A stretch of DNA of 52,023 bases, taken from assembly GCF_014384985.1 (NCBI RefSeq), contig NZ_JACRSX010000021.1, forward strand, positions 1-52,023, in the 5' to 3' direction. The stretch comes from Jutongia huaianensis. GTDB taxonomy: Bacteria > Bacillota > Clostridia > Lachnospirales > Lachnospiraceae. Below the pieces are notes generated by a model. The model saw only the letters and a list, made by a program, of their open reading frames with translations. It did not search any database and was not told the origin of the DNA. Made by a program: the position numbers and the translations under genes. How positions within the stretch are numbered: position 1 is the stretch's first letter; each line of letters begins with the position of its first letter. Shown here one piece after another: positions 23,397 through 31,272 of the stretch.

Positions 23397-25035
23397 GGAA
23401 GATGGAAGTATCACGATATTTATGACGTTTATTTTTCTGCTGTTGTTTGCGCTGACCGGAGCTGCATTGGACAGTGCCCGTTATTTTAGTTCCGGTGGTT
23501 ATGTAAGGTCGTCTGCATATGGCGCAGACATTGCCATATATGGAGAATATAACCGGGAATTATATACGGAATATGGTTTATTTGGCTGCGGCGGTTTTAA
23601 TGGAAAGGGGGAGAGTGACTGGCTGGATCGTTATCAGGAAATTTTGCAGGAAAATTTGCGGGAATGGCCGGATAAGCAGGAACAGGGTATTTTGCCCCGG
23701 AGATATGCATCGGTTTATCAGATTAATGATATCCGGACCGAACTGGAAGAGGTCCATTTTCTCACAGAAGAGAAATATTTTCGGCAACAACTGCGGAAGT
23801 GGATCGCGGCAGAGGGATTAAAGGATCTGGGAGGAGATCTGGTCAAACAGGTTTTGGGAACCAATCAAGGGAAAAAGGAGGAGCTGTTGAAGGATTTGGA
23901 GAAAACGGATTCTCTGGAGGAAACAAAAGAAGCAGAACAGGCAAAGAATTCCGTTGTGGATAAAGGAGTTCCGAATAATACCGGGCGGGGACAACAGAAG
24001 CCAACGGTTGAAAATCCATTGGAATTTCTCAGAAAATTGCTGCAGGATGGCGTGTTGTCTCTGGTTTGTGATACAGGGAGCCTATGTGAAAGAGAGATTG
24101 ACACGCGGGAGGTTACGGGAGAGATGCAGGATGCGCAGGAAGGTCTGAAACCTAAGGGGACTCAAAGTTGGACTACAGGAAAATCCGGTTTGAAGATTCT
24201 GAAAAAGTTTTTGAAGCAGGAGGATTCCATGTGGAATGATGAAATGACAGTGGATTCCGGAAAAAAGGGTGAGCTTATTATTTATGTGACAAATATACTG
24301 GAATCTTATGTATCAGAACACAACGGAAGTGTACCCTATGGACTGGAATACCTGATCAGCGGTAAGAAAAGTCAGAAGGAAGCCTTTGGTGCGGTGATCA
24401 ATCATCTGTTTTTGATCCGGACAATGACGAATTTTCTCTATGTGGAGAAAGATCCGGCACTTCAGGCGCAGAGTCTGGAAACAGCAACCGCTTTGGCTGC
24501 ACCTTTGATGGCGGAAGCGTTTATTCCGGTTATTCAGAAAGGGATTTTGATGGTACTTTCTATGGAAGAGGCATGTGTCGATATTACAGCTCTTCTTCAG
24601 GGACGCCGGGTGCCGGTTTTTAAAAGCCGGGGAAGCTTTCAGATGCAGTATGCACAGATTTGTCTGGCAACTAGGAAATTATTTGTGAAAAAAGCGAAAA
24701 GCTTTCCAAAAGAAGGGGATAGGCTGATTGACGGAAATGGACGGATGGGGTTGGGATATACACAATACCTGTGGCTGATGCTTATGATGCAGTCGTGGGA
24801 TGAATTGTATCAGAGGACGTTGGATATAGTGCAGTTTGATCTGCGGGAGCGGTTTAATCAGACCTTTACGCTGGATCATTGTATTTGCAGGACCGGGGTG
24901 GTGGTGACATATGATCTGCCGGTTTTATTTAACCGGCTTGTTGATGGGAAAAACTATAAAGATAGAATAAAAAGCAAAAATAGTACGACAGGTATGCTGA
25001 GCAGGCAAATTACTGTCACATATGGATACTCGTAA
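23377..25035 (+). CDS. DUF5702 protein, pseudopilin-like component of the Tad locus
   Basis: The 552-residue product starts with a short leader and SITIFMTFIFLLLFALTGAALDSARY, a TadE/TadG-like N-terminal helix, followed by a large extracytoplasmic domain and no second clear anchor. The N-terminal block ADIAIYGEYNRELYTEYGLF is characteristic of DUF5702 proteins found in Firmicutes Tad clusters. A low-complexity, Gln/Lys/Glu-rich stretch lies around residues 165-215. The ATG at 23377 (or 23380) overlaps the flp stop and has only a weak ribosome site, pointing to translational coupling. Exact role in the pilus is not known. Confidence 0.78.
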   Translation: MMVSVYKEDGSITIFMTFIFLLLFALTGAALDSARYFSSGGYVRSSAYGADIAIYGEYNRELYTEYGLFGCGGFNGKGESDWLDRYQEILQENLREWPDKQEQGILPRRYASVYQINDIRTELEEVHFLTEEKYFRQQLRKWIAAEGLKDLGGDLVKQVLGTNQGKKEELLKDLEKTDSLEETKEAEQAKNSVVDKGVPNNTGRGQQKPTVENPLEFLRKLLQDGVLSLVCDTGSLCEREIDTREVTGEMQDAQEGLKPKGTQSWTTGKSGLKILKKFLKQEDSMWNDEMTVDSGKKGELIIYVTNILESYVSEHNGSVPYGLEYLISGKKSQKEAFGAVINHLFLIRTMTNFLYVEKDPALQAQSLETATALAAPLMAEAFIPVIQKGILMVLSMEEACVDITALLQGRRVPVFKSRGSFQMQYAQICLATRKLFVKKAKSFPKEGDRLIDGNGRMGLGYTQYLWLMLMMQSWDELYQRTLDIVQFDLRERFNQTFTLDHCICRTGVVVTYDLPVLFNRLVDGKNYKDRIKSKNSTTGMLSRQITVTYGYS

Positions 25036-25043
25036 ATAAAATA

Positions 25044-25236
25044 TGCCGGGGGCTGTACAGGGCACTTTCTCAAACCTTCTTTTAGGAATAAACCTATAAT
25101 AGTTCATAATGTTTTGGCAGAAGCCGCTTCCCCCTTTAATGAGAAATAAATAGAGCATTACGCAATTTCGTAAAAACTTGTCAATTGAAAAATCAGTATA
25201 TACCAATAGAGAAAGTGCTCTGTATAGTCCCCGGCA
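25044..25236. mobile_element. MITE-like element with 28-bp imperfect terminal inverted repeats
   Basis: 25045-25071 (GCCGGGGGCTGTACAGGGCA...) and 25209-25235 are inverted copies, matching at 24 of 27 positions, and the match extends one base outward on each side. The 137-base core has no open frame, is AT-rich and has no similarity to neighbouring genes. It sits in the only wide gap of the Tad operon (25036-25256). Size, inverted ends and lack of coding capacity fit a miniature inverted-repeat element. No clear target-site duplication is visible. The inverted repeat could instead be an RNA structure. Confidence 0.65.
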
Positions 25237-25256
25237 ATCGTGATAAGGATGAAAAT

Positions 25257-25955
25257 ATGAGATTTTTTGGAAAAAAGTGGTGCCAGGCATCTTATACGGT
25301 AGAGGCTGCATTTACAGTACCTCTGGGGTTTCTGGTTCTGTTCTCTTTAAGTGTTTTATTTACTTTGCTGATAAAAGGAAATAAGGTGCAGATGTCTCTT
25401 CTTCATACCGTACAGACATACGCAGTGACCGGAAGTAAAATGTCATCTGCAGCGGGGCTGCTTGAACAGGGTGTTTTGGTTCGTTGGAAGGAACAGGAAG
25501 GAACGAATTACTGTTATACCGGTTATTCGGAGAGTGTTCCGTTTTTGGGATCCAGATTTTTCCGTTTGCACCGATATCAGCAGATGGCGGTCACTGATTA
25601 TTCCGGATGCAGCATGGTCTCGGATGAAGTGGCTGACTATTTTGTATATATTGCGGAAAATGGAAAGGTATTTCATCGGGATCGTGAGTGCACTTATCTC
25701 AGGATACGCATTCAGGAAAGTACCCCATATGTGCTGGAAAATAAGCGAAACCAGTCGGGAGGTATTTATTATCCTTGTGAGAGCTGCTGTCATGCAGAGG
25801 CACAGCCATCGGCAGCAATGGTATATTTCACATCGTATGGTGACAGATATCATATCCGGAAGGAGTGTTCTAAATTAAAGAGAAACGTAAGAGCAGTAAG
25901 GCGGTCAAAAGCAGGAAATTTATCGCCTTGCAGTAAATGTGGAGGTGGAGAGTGA
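25257..25955 (+). CDS. TadE-like pseudopilin with two C-terminal Cys/His repeats
   Basis: The 232-residue protein begins with a short leader and ASYTVEAAFTVPLGFLVLFS, the TadE N-terminal processing site and helix. The C-terminal 95 residues contain two related units: FHRDRECTYLRIRI...YPCESC and YHIRKECSKLKRNV...SPCSKCG. Each has the pattern H-x4-C-x2-L...P-C-x2-C, suggesting metal binding or disulfides outside the cell. The ATG at 25257 follows AAGGATG. It overlaps nothing upstream because of the MITE-like insertion, but its stop lies one base before the next start codon. Confidence 0.8.
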   Translation: MRFFGKKWCQASYTVEAAFTVPLGFLVLFSLSVLFTLLIKGNKVQMSLLHTVQTYAVTGSKMSSAAGLLEQGVLVRWKEQEGTNYCYTGYSESVPFLGSRFFRLHRYQQMAVTDYSGCSMVSDEVADYFVYIAENGKVFHRDRECTYLRIRIQESTPYVLENKRNQSGGIYYPCESCCHAEAQPSAAMVYFTSYGDRYHIRKECSKLKRNVRAVRRSKAGNLSPCSKCGGGE

Positions 25956-25956
25956 A

Positions 25957-26379
25957 ATGAATTCGGTATTTCATATAGGGCTGTTGACTATGCTTGGAAT
26001 ATGTGCGGTTATGGACTGTATGTATCGAAGGGTGTGGATGCCTTTGACCGGTATAATGCTTTGTTATACCGTTATAGCTGGCTTATTGACAAAGGGTGTA
26101 TTGTGGCAGGGCTTGTTGTTTGGGATGGGTGTAGGAGTGTTTTTTTATGTGGCAGCTATTGTAACCGGAGGGCAGATTGGAAAGGCAGATGGAATTTTGC
26201 TCGGTATATTGGTGATGGCATGGCCGCCGTGGAACGGTGTATTGTTTATTGTATACAGTTTTTTATATTCGTTTGTGGCAGCAGTTCTTTTGGTGGCGAT
26301 ATGGCGTAAAGGGAGAAATACGAGGATGCCGATGGTTCCGTTTATGTGGCTTGGATATATTACGGTGTTGTGTTTATAA
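25957..26379 (+). CDS. second A24-type prepilin peptidase of the Tad locus
   Basis: The 140-residue, highly hydrophobic product has the A24 outline. One aspartate lies in AVMDCMYRRVWMPL near residue 20. The second lies in GGQIGKADGILLGI, where the usual GxGD reads GKAD. Catalytic Asp residues are therefore present, but the glycine is substituted. ATG 25957 follows GGAGGTGGAGAGTGAA and is placed immediately behind the TadE stop. It may process the TadE-like proteins while the first peptidase processes the Flp pilin; this division is speculation. Confidence 0.75.
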   Translation: MNSVFHIGLLTMLGICAVMDCMYRRVWMPLTGIMLCYTVIAGLLTKGVLWQGLLFGMGVGVFFYVAAIVTGGQIGKADGILLGILVMAWPPWNGVLFIVYSFLYSFVAAVLLVAIWRKGRNTRMPMVPFMWLGYITVLCL

Positions 26380-26456
26380 GTGGGAGGATATGATAGCTTG
26401 TATAATAAATTCGAAAAATTATGAGGAATGAGAAAAGTACGAGAGAAGGGGTTATT

Positions 26457-26891
26457 ATGTATAGATATATGTGGGATGGAAGTTATACCGTCGAAGCTGC
26501 TTTTATTGTGCCTGTGGTTCTTGGCATATTATATGGATGGATGTTTCAGCTTTTTTATCTGCATGATCAGGTAGTCATAGATGGGATGCTGCAGGAGATG
26601 GTAGTGCTTCGACAGGAGAAGAAGGAATGTGGGGAGCAGGAAATAGATCGATGGAGGGAGAAGCTTCAGGAAGCTCTTTGGATTGCACAGGTGGATGGAT
26701 TTCAGCTTCAAAAGGATTCCCTATATGTAAAGGGAAAAATATCTGCATCGGCAGTATGGAAAATACCTGTTATGCAGCAATTTTTAGGAAATCGTTTTCA
26801 AAGTAGCACGACTCAGATAATTTCATCTGTGCAGCCGGACACTGTGTTAAGAATAAAGGGAAAGGAGGAAATATCGCGTGGAGGAGATTGA
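26457..26891 (+). CDS. TadE-like pseudopilin
   Basis: The 144-residue protein starts MYRYMWDGSYTVEAAFIVPV, with the TVEAAF processing motif and a hydrophobic helix (about 11-30). A short extracytoplasmic domain with one heptad-rich stretch follows. It is shorter than the first TadE-like protein and lacks the Cys/His repeats. The ATG at 26457 follows AGAAGGGGTTATT. Its last 14 bases overlap the FHA gene. Confidence 0.78.
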   Translation: MYRYMWDGSYTVEAAFIVPVVLGILYGWMFQLFYLHDQVVIDGMLQEMVVLRQEKKECGEQEIDRWREKLQEALWIAQVDGFQLQKDSLYVKGKISASAVWKIPVMQQFLGNRFQSSTTQIISSVQPDTVLRIKGKEEISRGGD

Positions 26892-27915
26892 CCGGTATTC
26901 CGGGCGTTTTCGGGAAGAAAAAGGTTTTCTGGTTGTGGAAGGAGCAGTAGATCACGGGGACTCCTTTGATATTAAAATGCTTTTGAATAATCAGATTGCG
27001 GGTATTCTTCCGTTGCAGATCCAGTATATTGATAATCAGTGCATATATCGGTATTTGACGGGAGAAAAAATATCGCTTACCCAATTTTTATCACATCAAA
27101 AACTACATTTCAAGGAGGCATACCGGTTGTGGAAAGATATATTCCACAGTTGTAGTATATGCGCGGAATATCTGCTTCAGACAGACCAGCTGCTGTTATG
27201 TCCGGAATATATTTACTGGGATTCTTCAATGCAAAGTTTCTCTTTTTGCTATTTCCCCGAAAAGGCAGAGGCTTTGGAAATACAGATTAAAAGGCTTTGT
27301 GAGTTTCTTTTGACGGTGGTGGATCATGAGGAAAAGCTTGGGAGAGAATTTGTATATGGATGGTACGAGCAGGTGATAGGTATGGGTTTTTATCTGTCAG
27401 AGCTGGAGCGTTATCTGAAAAGCTACCGGGACAGAGAGAATGTCATAGGGGGCCGGCTTACGGAGGAACCGGTAAAGACGAAGAAATCAGCAGAGGTACA
27501 GGAGCTGGTAAAAACGCAGGTGTCAGCGGAGGCACAAGAACCGGTAAAGTCACAGAAATCACTAAAGAGCCGGGAATCGGGAAAAATGCAGGAATTAGAA
27601 AGAAAGGAGGTGTGTAATTACTATCTGAAAAATGTCTCAAAGTATCCAGAGGCATTGCCGCAGCTTTTTCTGACGGAAGGTGCATTGACGGTAGGACGTG
27701 CGCCGGGGTGTGATGCAGTATTGCCGGGGAGCCAGATCAGTTGGCATCATGCCAAAATAGAAGTAGAAGAGGATCGGGTTTTTGTGATAGACACCAATTC
27801 CTCTAATGGAGTTTTTCTGAATAAAAAGAGATTGATAAAAGAACATCCGGTACTTTGCAGGGCAGGCGATATCATTGGTTTTGCAGATATTACCTATTTG
27901 CTTTGTACCGGATGA
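26878..27915 (+). CDS. DUF6382-type N-terminus with C-terminal FHA domain
   Basis: The 345-residue cytoplasmic protein has an N-terminal domain (about 1-185) typical of the Firmicutes Tad-locus FHA proteins, a repetitive linker (about 195-245; units like EPVKTKKSAEVQ) and a C-terminal forkhead-associated domain that binds phosphothreonine. FHA hallmarks are TVGRAPGCDAVLPG, the SWHHAKIE block and NSSNGVFLNKKRL. It starts at the GTG at 26878, with AAGGAGGAA nine bases upstream. It may tie pilus assembly to a Ser/Thr kinase, but no kinase is encoded in the window. Confidence 0.85.
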   Translation: MEEIDRYSGRFREEKGFLVVEGAVDHGDSFDIKMLLNNQIAGILPLQIQYIDNQCIYRYLTGEKISLTQFLSHQKLHFKEAYRLWKDIFHSCSICAEYLLQTDQLLLCPEYIYWDSSMQSFSFCYFPEKAEALEIQIKRLCEFLLTVVDHEEKLGREFVYGWYEQVIGMGFYLSELERYLKSYRDRENVIGGRLTEEPVKTKKSAEVQELVKTQVSAEAQEPVKSQKSLKSRESGKMQELERKEVCNYYLKNVSKYPEALPQLFLTEGALTVGRAPGCDAVLPGSQISWHHAKIEVEEDRVFVIDTNSSNGVFLNKKRLIKEHPVLCRAGDIIGFADITYLLCTG

Positions 27916-27990
27916 AAAGGAATGTACCCATGTCCGGGAGGGATAGTTTGCCGTTAAAGCTGACTGGCACCGATCTCTACAGTTCTATGA

Positions 27991-28068
27991 TATAATGAGT
28001 CCTGAAGGACTCATATTAGGAGTTTCTTCGAAACTCCGTTATGCGCAAAAATCGTGCGCTGATATATG
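27991..28068. repeat. extragenic palindromic element, copy 1
   Basis: Three successive hairpins: ATGAGTCC/GGACTCAT (27995-28014), GGAGTTTC/GAAACTCC (28019-28037) and GCGCA/TGCGC (28043-28059). The frame TATAATGA...ATGCGCAAA...GCGC.GAT.AT is shared with the copy at 49743-49797. It lies between two convergent genes. T-runs are absent, so it is not a standard terminator. Confidence 0.6.
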
Positions 28069-28070
28069 AA

Positions 28071-30440
28071 TTAATGAGCACTTAAACGGACAGCGTCATA
28101 AAGATGGTCATAGCCCTGATGATCCATTGAGGTGGTCAGGTGACCGTCACTGTCAATATGGAAATGATATATATTGTACTCGCCGTTTTCATAAGAAAAA
28201 TCGGTGCCGTTGTCCTGATAATGGCAATATTCCGCAGGAGCATCTGAGGTATAGTACTCCAGGATCAACTCCTTTGCACCGCCGTCCGGAATGTGATTAA
28301 GCTGCGGCCAGGTAGGAATTATGCTGCCTGCCTTGATATAGATTGGACATATATCCAGAGGGGCATCCCGAAGGATATACTTTCCGCCTTCAATACGTTC
28401 CTTGGTCCAGTAGTCCACCCAGATTCCCTCCGGGAGATAAACCGGTCTGACGTGGGCTCCCTGATCGGTGACAGGGGCAACCAGAATACGGTCTCCGACC
28501 AGATATTCGTCGTTGCATTCATATACCTCAGGATCATTCTGATAGTGCATTACCAAAGGACGGATGATTGGCATTCCGGTCTGCGATTCTTCATAAAACA
28601 GATCATACAGATAAGGAATAAACCGATATCGGAGCTTTAAGTAGGTACGATAAATATCGAGAGTCTGGCGGTCAAACTGCCATGGCTCCTGACAGCGGGA
28701 GAATTTCGCACAATGATTGCGGAAAAGCGGGGCGAAACAGCTTGCCTGTATCCAGCGGCAGAGGAGCTCCGGTGTCGTATTGGAGCCAAATCCGCCAATA
28801 TCGGTACCCACAAATGGCATACCGGACATACCGAGGTTTAATAGCTGTGGAATGGACATTTTCAGATGAGTCCATATACTCTGATTGTCGCCGGTCCATG
28901 CGGTGGAATATTTCTGGGAGCCGCTATAGCAGGCTCTTGTAATGACAAATGGACGTTTACCGCTTGTTTCTTTGAGACCTTCATAGGTTGCCTTTGCCAT
29001 AAGATGACCATATACATTATGAACTTCTTTGTGAAGCCGTGGAATGTCGTCTCCGGGAAATACGACATTCTCCGGCAGTGGTCCGCGGAAGCTGGCCGGC
29101 TCATTCATATCATTCCAGATGCCGCTGATGCCCTGGTCCACCAGCAATTTTGTCTGGCTGCCCCACCAGTTTCGTACAGTAGAGGAGGTGTAATCCGGAA
29201 ATACAGAGTCTCCCGGCCATACAACATTTTCGTAGATGTCACCTTCCGGAGTCTGGGCAAAGTAGTGATTACGGACACCTTCATCATACATATGGTAACC
29301 CTTTTCAACCTTTGTGCCGGGGTCAATAATGGTGACTAACCGGATGCCCTTGTCCTGCAGGGTATTACTGAGACCGGACAGATCCGGAAATTTGTTTTTA
29401 TCTACGGTAAAGACTTTATAATTATCCATGTAATCAATATCCATATGGATCACATCACATGGAAGATCGTTGTTGATAAAGTTTTCTGCCAGTTCAAGGA
29501 CCTCCTGCTGGGAGGAATATCCCCAGCGTGACTGGTGATATCCCAAAGTCCAAAGCTGTGGCAGTGGACAGCGGCCGGTAAGGGCAGTATAGTTTTTGAT
29601 CACATCAGCAATGGTATCGCCGTAGATAAAGTAATAGTCCAGCTCTCCGTCTGCGGCACCGATGGAGTAGTAGTCTGTAGAGCTGTAGCCCATATCAAAA
29701 CTCGTTTTGTAGTGGTTGTCAAAAAAGATACCGTAAACACAGTCTTTGCGTAATGTAATAAAGAACGGAATCGACTTGTACAAAGCTTTAAATGTAGGAT
29801 TTTCCACATGAGGATCCGGGTTGTCTGTATTCCACATGGTATAGTCATAGCCCATTTTGTTCAAGAAGCCGGTTTTGTCTCCAAGCCCGTAGAATACTTC
29901 ATCTCCGTATAGAGACTTGGTGATTTGGAAACGGCAGGCGTCATCCCCGGCATGGACTACATGTCCCTCCTGACGCATCTGTTCGATCTCCTCCTCGGTC
30001 AGGGATTCTGCTTCCTGCAGTTTTCCGGTGTAATCTGAGCAGAGAGGTGTTCCGTCCACAGAGCAGATCTGCAGATGCAGCTCATCGTCAAGGGAAATCT
30101 GCAAGGTTTTTGTAGCGAATGTGAGGAGGGACTGGTTATTTTGGGATGCATCTGAAGAAGCAGTCCCGGTGAATGCGGTGCGCAAGGCTGCATCACAGGC
30201 TGTCTTTTCCTGTGGCAGGTCATCCGATGGACTTACTGCAGTCAATGTGCCTGTAAGCTTAGGACGCTGTTCTACAGCAAATGATTCCAGGGTTCTTGCA
30301 TGGATTCGCAGTGTGGTGTCTGTAACTGCTTCGATCTGCAGAGGTGTGCCGGAAACATTTGTGTATTTGCTTAGGAGATCTCCTGCGTAAATAGAGCAGG
30401 AATGATCCGATAATTCGTATTTCCATGGAAATGTACTCAT
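28071..30440 (-). CDS. glycoside hydrolase family 31 alpha-glucosidase
   Basis: The 789-residue enzyme removes alpha-linked glucose from oligosaccharides. The GH31 nucleophile lies in GIWNDMNEP (D444), and the acid/base in AWTGDNQSIW (D518). The central barrel also contains CDVIHMDIDYMDNYKVFTVD. N- and C-terminal beta domains are complete. No signal peptide is seen, so it is probably cytoplasmic. The start at 30440 has AAAGGAGC upstream. Nearby glycogen phosphorylase supports a role in alpha-glucan use. Confidence 0.93.
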   Translation of the reverse strand: MSTFPWKYELSDHSCSIYAGDLLSKYTNVSGTPLQIEAVTDTTLRIHARTLESFAVEQRPKLTGTLTAVSPSDDLPQEKTACDAALRTAFTGTASSDASQNNQSLLTFATKTLQISLDDELHLQICSVDGTPLCSDYTGKLQEAESLTEEEIEQMRQEGHVVHAGDDACRFQITKSLYGDEVFYGLGDKTGFLNKMGYDYTMWNTDNPDPHVENPTFKALYKSIPFFITLRKDCVYGIFFDNHYKTSFDMGYSSTDYYSIGAADGELDYYFIYGDTIADVIKNYTALTGRCPLPQLWTLGYHQSRWGYSSQQEVLELAENFINNDLPCDVIHMDIDYMDNYKVFTVDKNKFPDLSGLSNTLQDKGIRLVTIIDPGTKVEKGYHMYDEGVRNHYFAQTPEGDIYENVVWPGDSVFPDYTSSTVRNWWGSQTKLLVDQGISGIWNDMNEPASFRGPLPENVVFPGDDIPRLHKEVHNVYGHLMAKATYEGLKETSGKRPFVITRACYSGSQKYSTAWTGDNQSIWTHLKMSIPQLLNLGMSGMPFVGTDIGGFGSNTTPELLCRWIQASCFAPLFRNHCAKFSRCQEPWQFDRQTLDIYRTYLKLRYRFIPYLYDLFYEESQTGMPIIRPLVMHYQNDPEVYECNDEYLVGDRILVAPVTDQGAHVRPVYLPEGIWVDYWTKERIEGGKYILRDAPLDICPIYIKAGSIIPTWPQLNHIPDGGAKELILEYYTSDAPAEYCHYQDNGTDFSYENGEYNIYHFHIDSDGHLTTSMDHQGYDHLYDAVRLSAH

Positions 30441-30475
30441 TTGTGTATAGCTCCTTTGTATTTGTTTCTAAACGC

Positions 30476-30504
30476 ATTGTACAAAATCAGGCGGCCGGAT
30501 GCAA
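30476..30504 (-). promoter_or_regulatory. promoter for the GH31 gene
   Basis: On the minus strand, TTGCAT (30504-30499), a 17-base spacer and TACAAT (30481-30476), about 36 bases before the start codon. Confidence 0.7.
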
Positions 30505-30534
30505 TGTCGCAATCGTTAGAAATGTGTGAATATT

Positions 30535-31023
30535 TTATGAAAAGATCACGGTTGCATCCCGAAATTCGGTTTTGATCACGATATATGGGCAGGTTTCTGT
30601 CTCGCTGATGTCTGCATCTTTTTTGGGACCGGTCAGTTCGGTAGCAAAGACAAGTCCGTCTTTTGCTTCATAGAAGTCTGTAACGGCAATATTGTAGCCG
30701 TCTGTCTGCCGGGCACCATAGCCTTTTACGATATAAAGGCAGCTTCCGTCGGAATATGTAAGCTCAAATGCGTTGTTGCACCGGTCGTCAATGAGCTCTT
30801 GCAGCTCTGCCGGAATATCTGTTCCTGCAACTACAGTAAAATCCAGATCTTTGGTCTTTTCCGGAAGCCGGTTTTTGTCACAGCCGGCCAGCATGGGCAG
30901 AAGCAGAAATAATAAAAGTGCAGAAAGCAGAGCAGAGGGGAAGGAATGCGGAAAAGAGCAGCAAAGAGGATGGTGATAGGCAGTTGACTTTTCATTTTTA
31001 GAAAAAAGTTTTTGTGACAACAT
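30535..31023 (-). CDS. PrcB-like lipoprotein
   Basis: The 162-residue protein has a long, basic N-terminus, a hydrophobic stretch and the lipobox LAGC (about residues 45-48), so it should be a membrane-anchored lipoprotein. The C-terminal part carries a PrcB-type domain (YIVKGYGARQTDGYNIAV, then VIKTEF), first known from a subunit of a spirochaete protease complex. The specific role here is unknown. The start at 31023 has AAGGAGATTTT upstream. It lies between GH31 and divergent glgP. Confidence 0.75.
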   Translation of the reverse strand: MLSQKLFSKNEKSTAYHHPLCCSFPHSFPSALLSALLLFLLLPMLAGCDKNRLPEKTKDLDFTVVAGTDIPAELQELIDDRCNNAFELTYSDGSCLYIVKGYGARQTDGYNIAVTDFYEAKDGLVFATELTGPKKDADISETETCPYIVIKTEFRDATVIFS

Positions 31024-31186
31024 AAAATCTCCTTGGTCAGACCATTTTTGACCGGAATTTCAAGCCAAAACGTACGACAAAGTAAATATTGATATAATTT
31101 ATTCGAAAACATACATACATATGCAAAAAACACAGGAAATCCAAGTAAAATAACGCCAATTTTATCAACAAATTAGGGTGGATTCG

Positions 31187-31215
31187 TTGATTTTTTGACT
31201 TTTATAGTATATGAT
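31187..31215 (+). promoter_or_regulatory. promoter for glgP
   Basis: TTGATT at 31187-31192, a 17-base spacer and TATGAT at 31210-31215. Nothing else is evident in the 31024-31272 gap. Confidence 0.7.
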
Positions 31216-31272
31216 AATAAAGTGATTGTGAATAGAATCTAGAAGTCGATAATTTCAGGGAGGATACTACGA

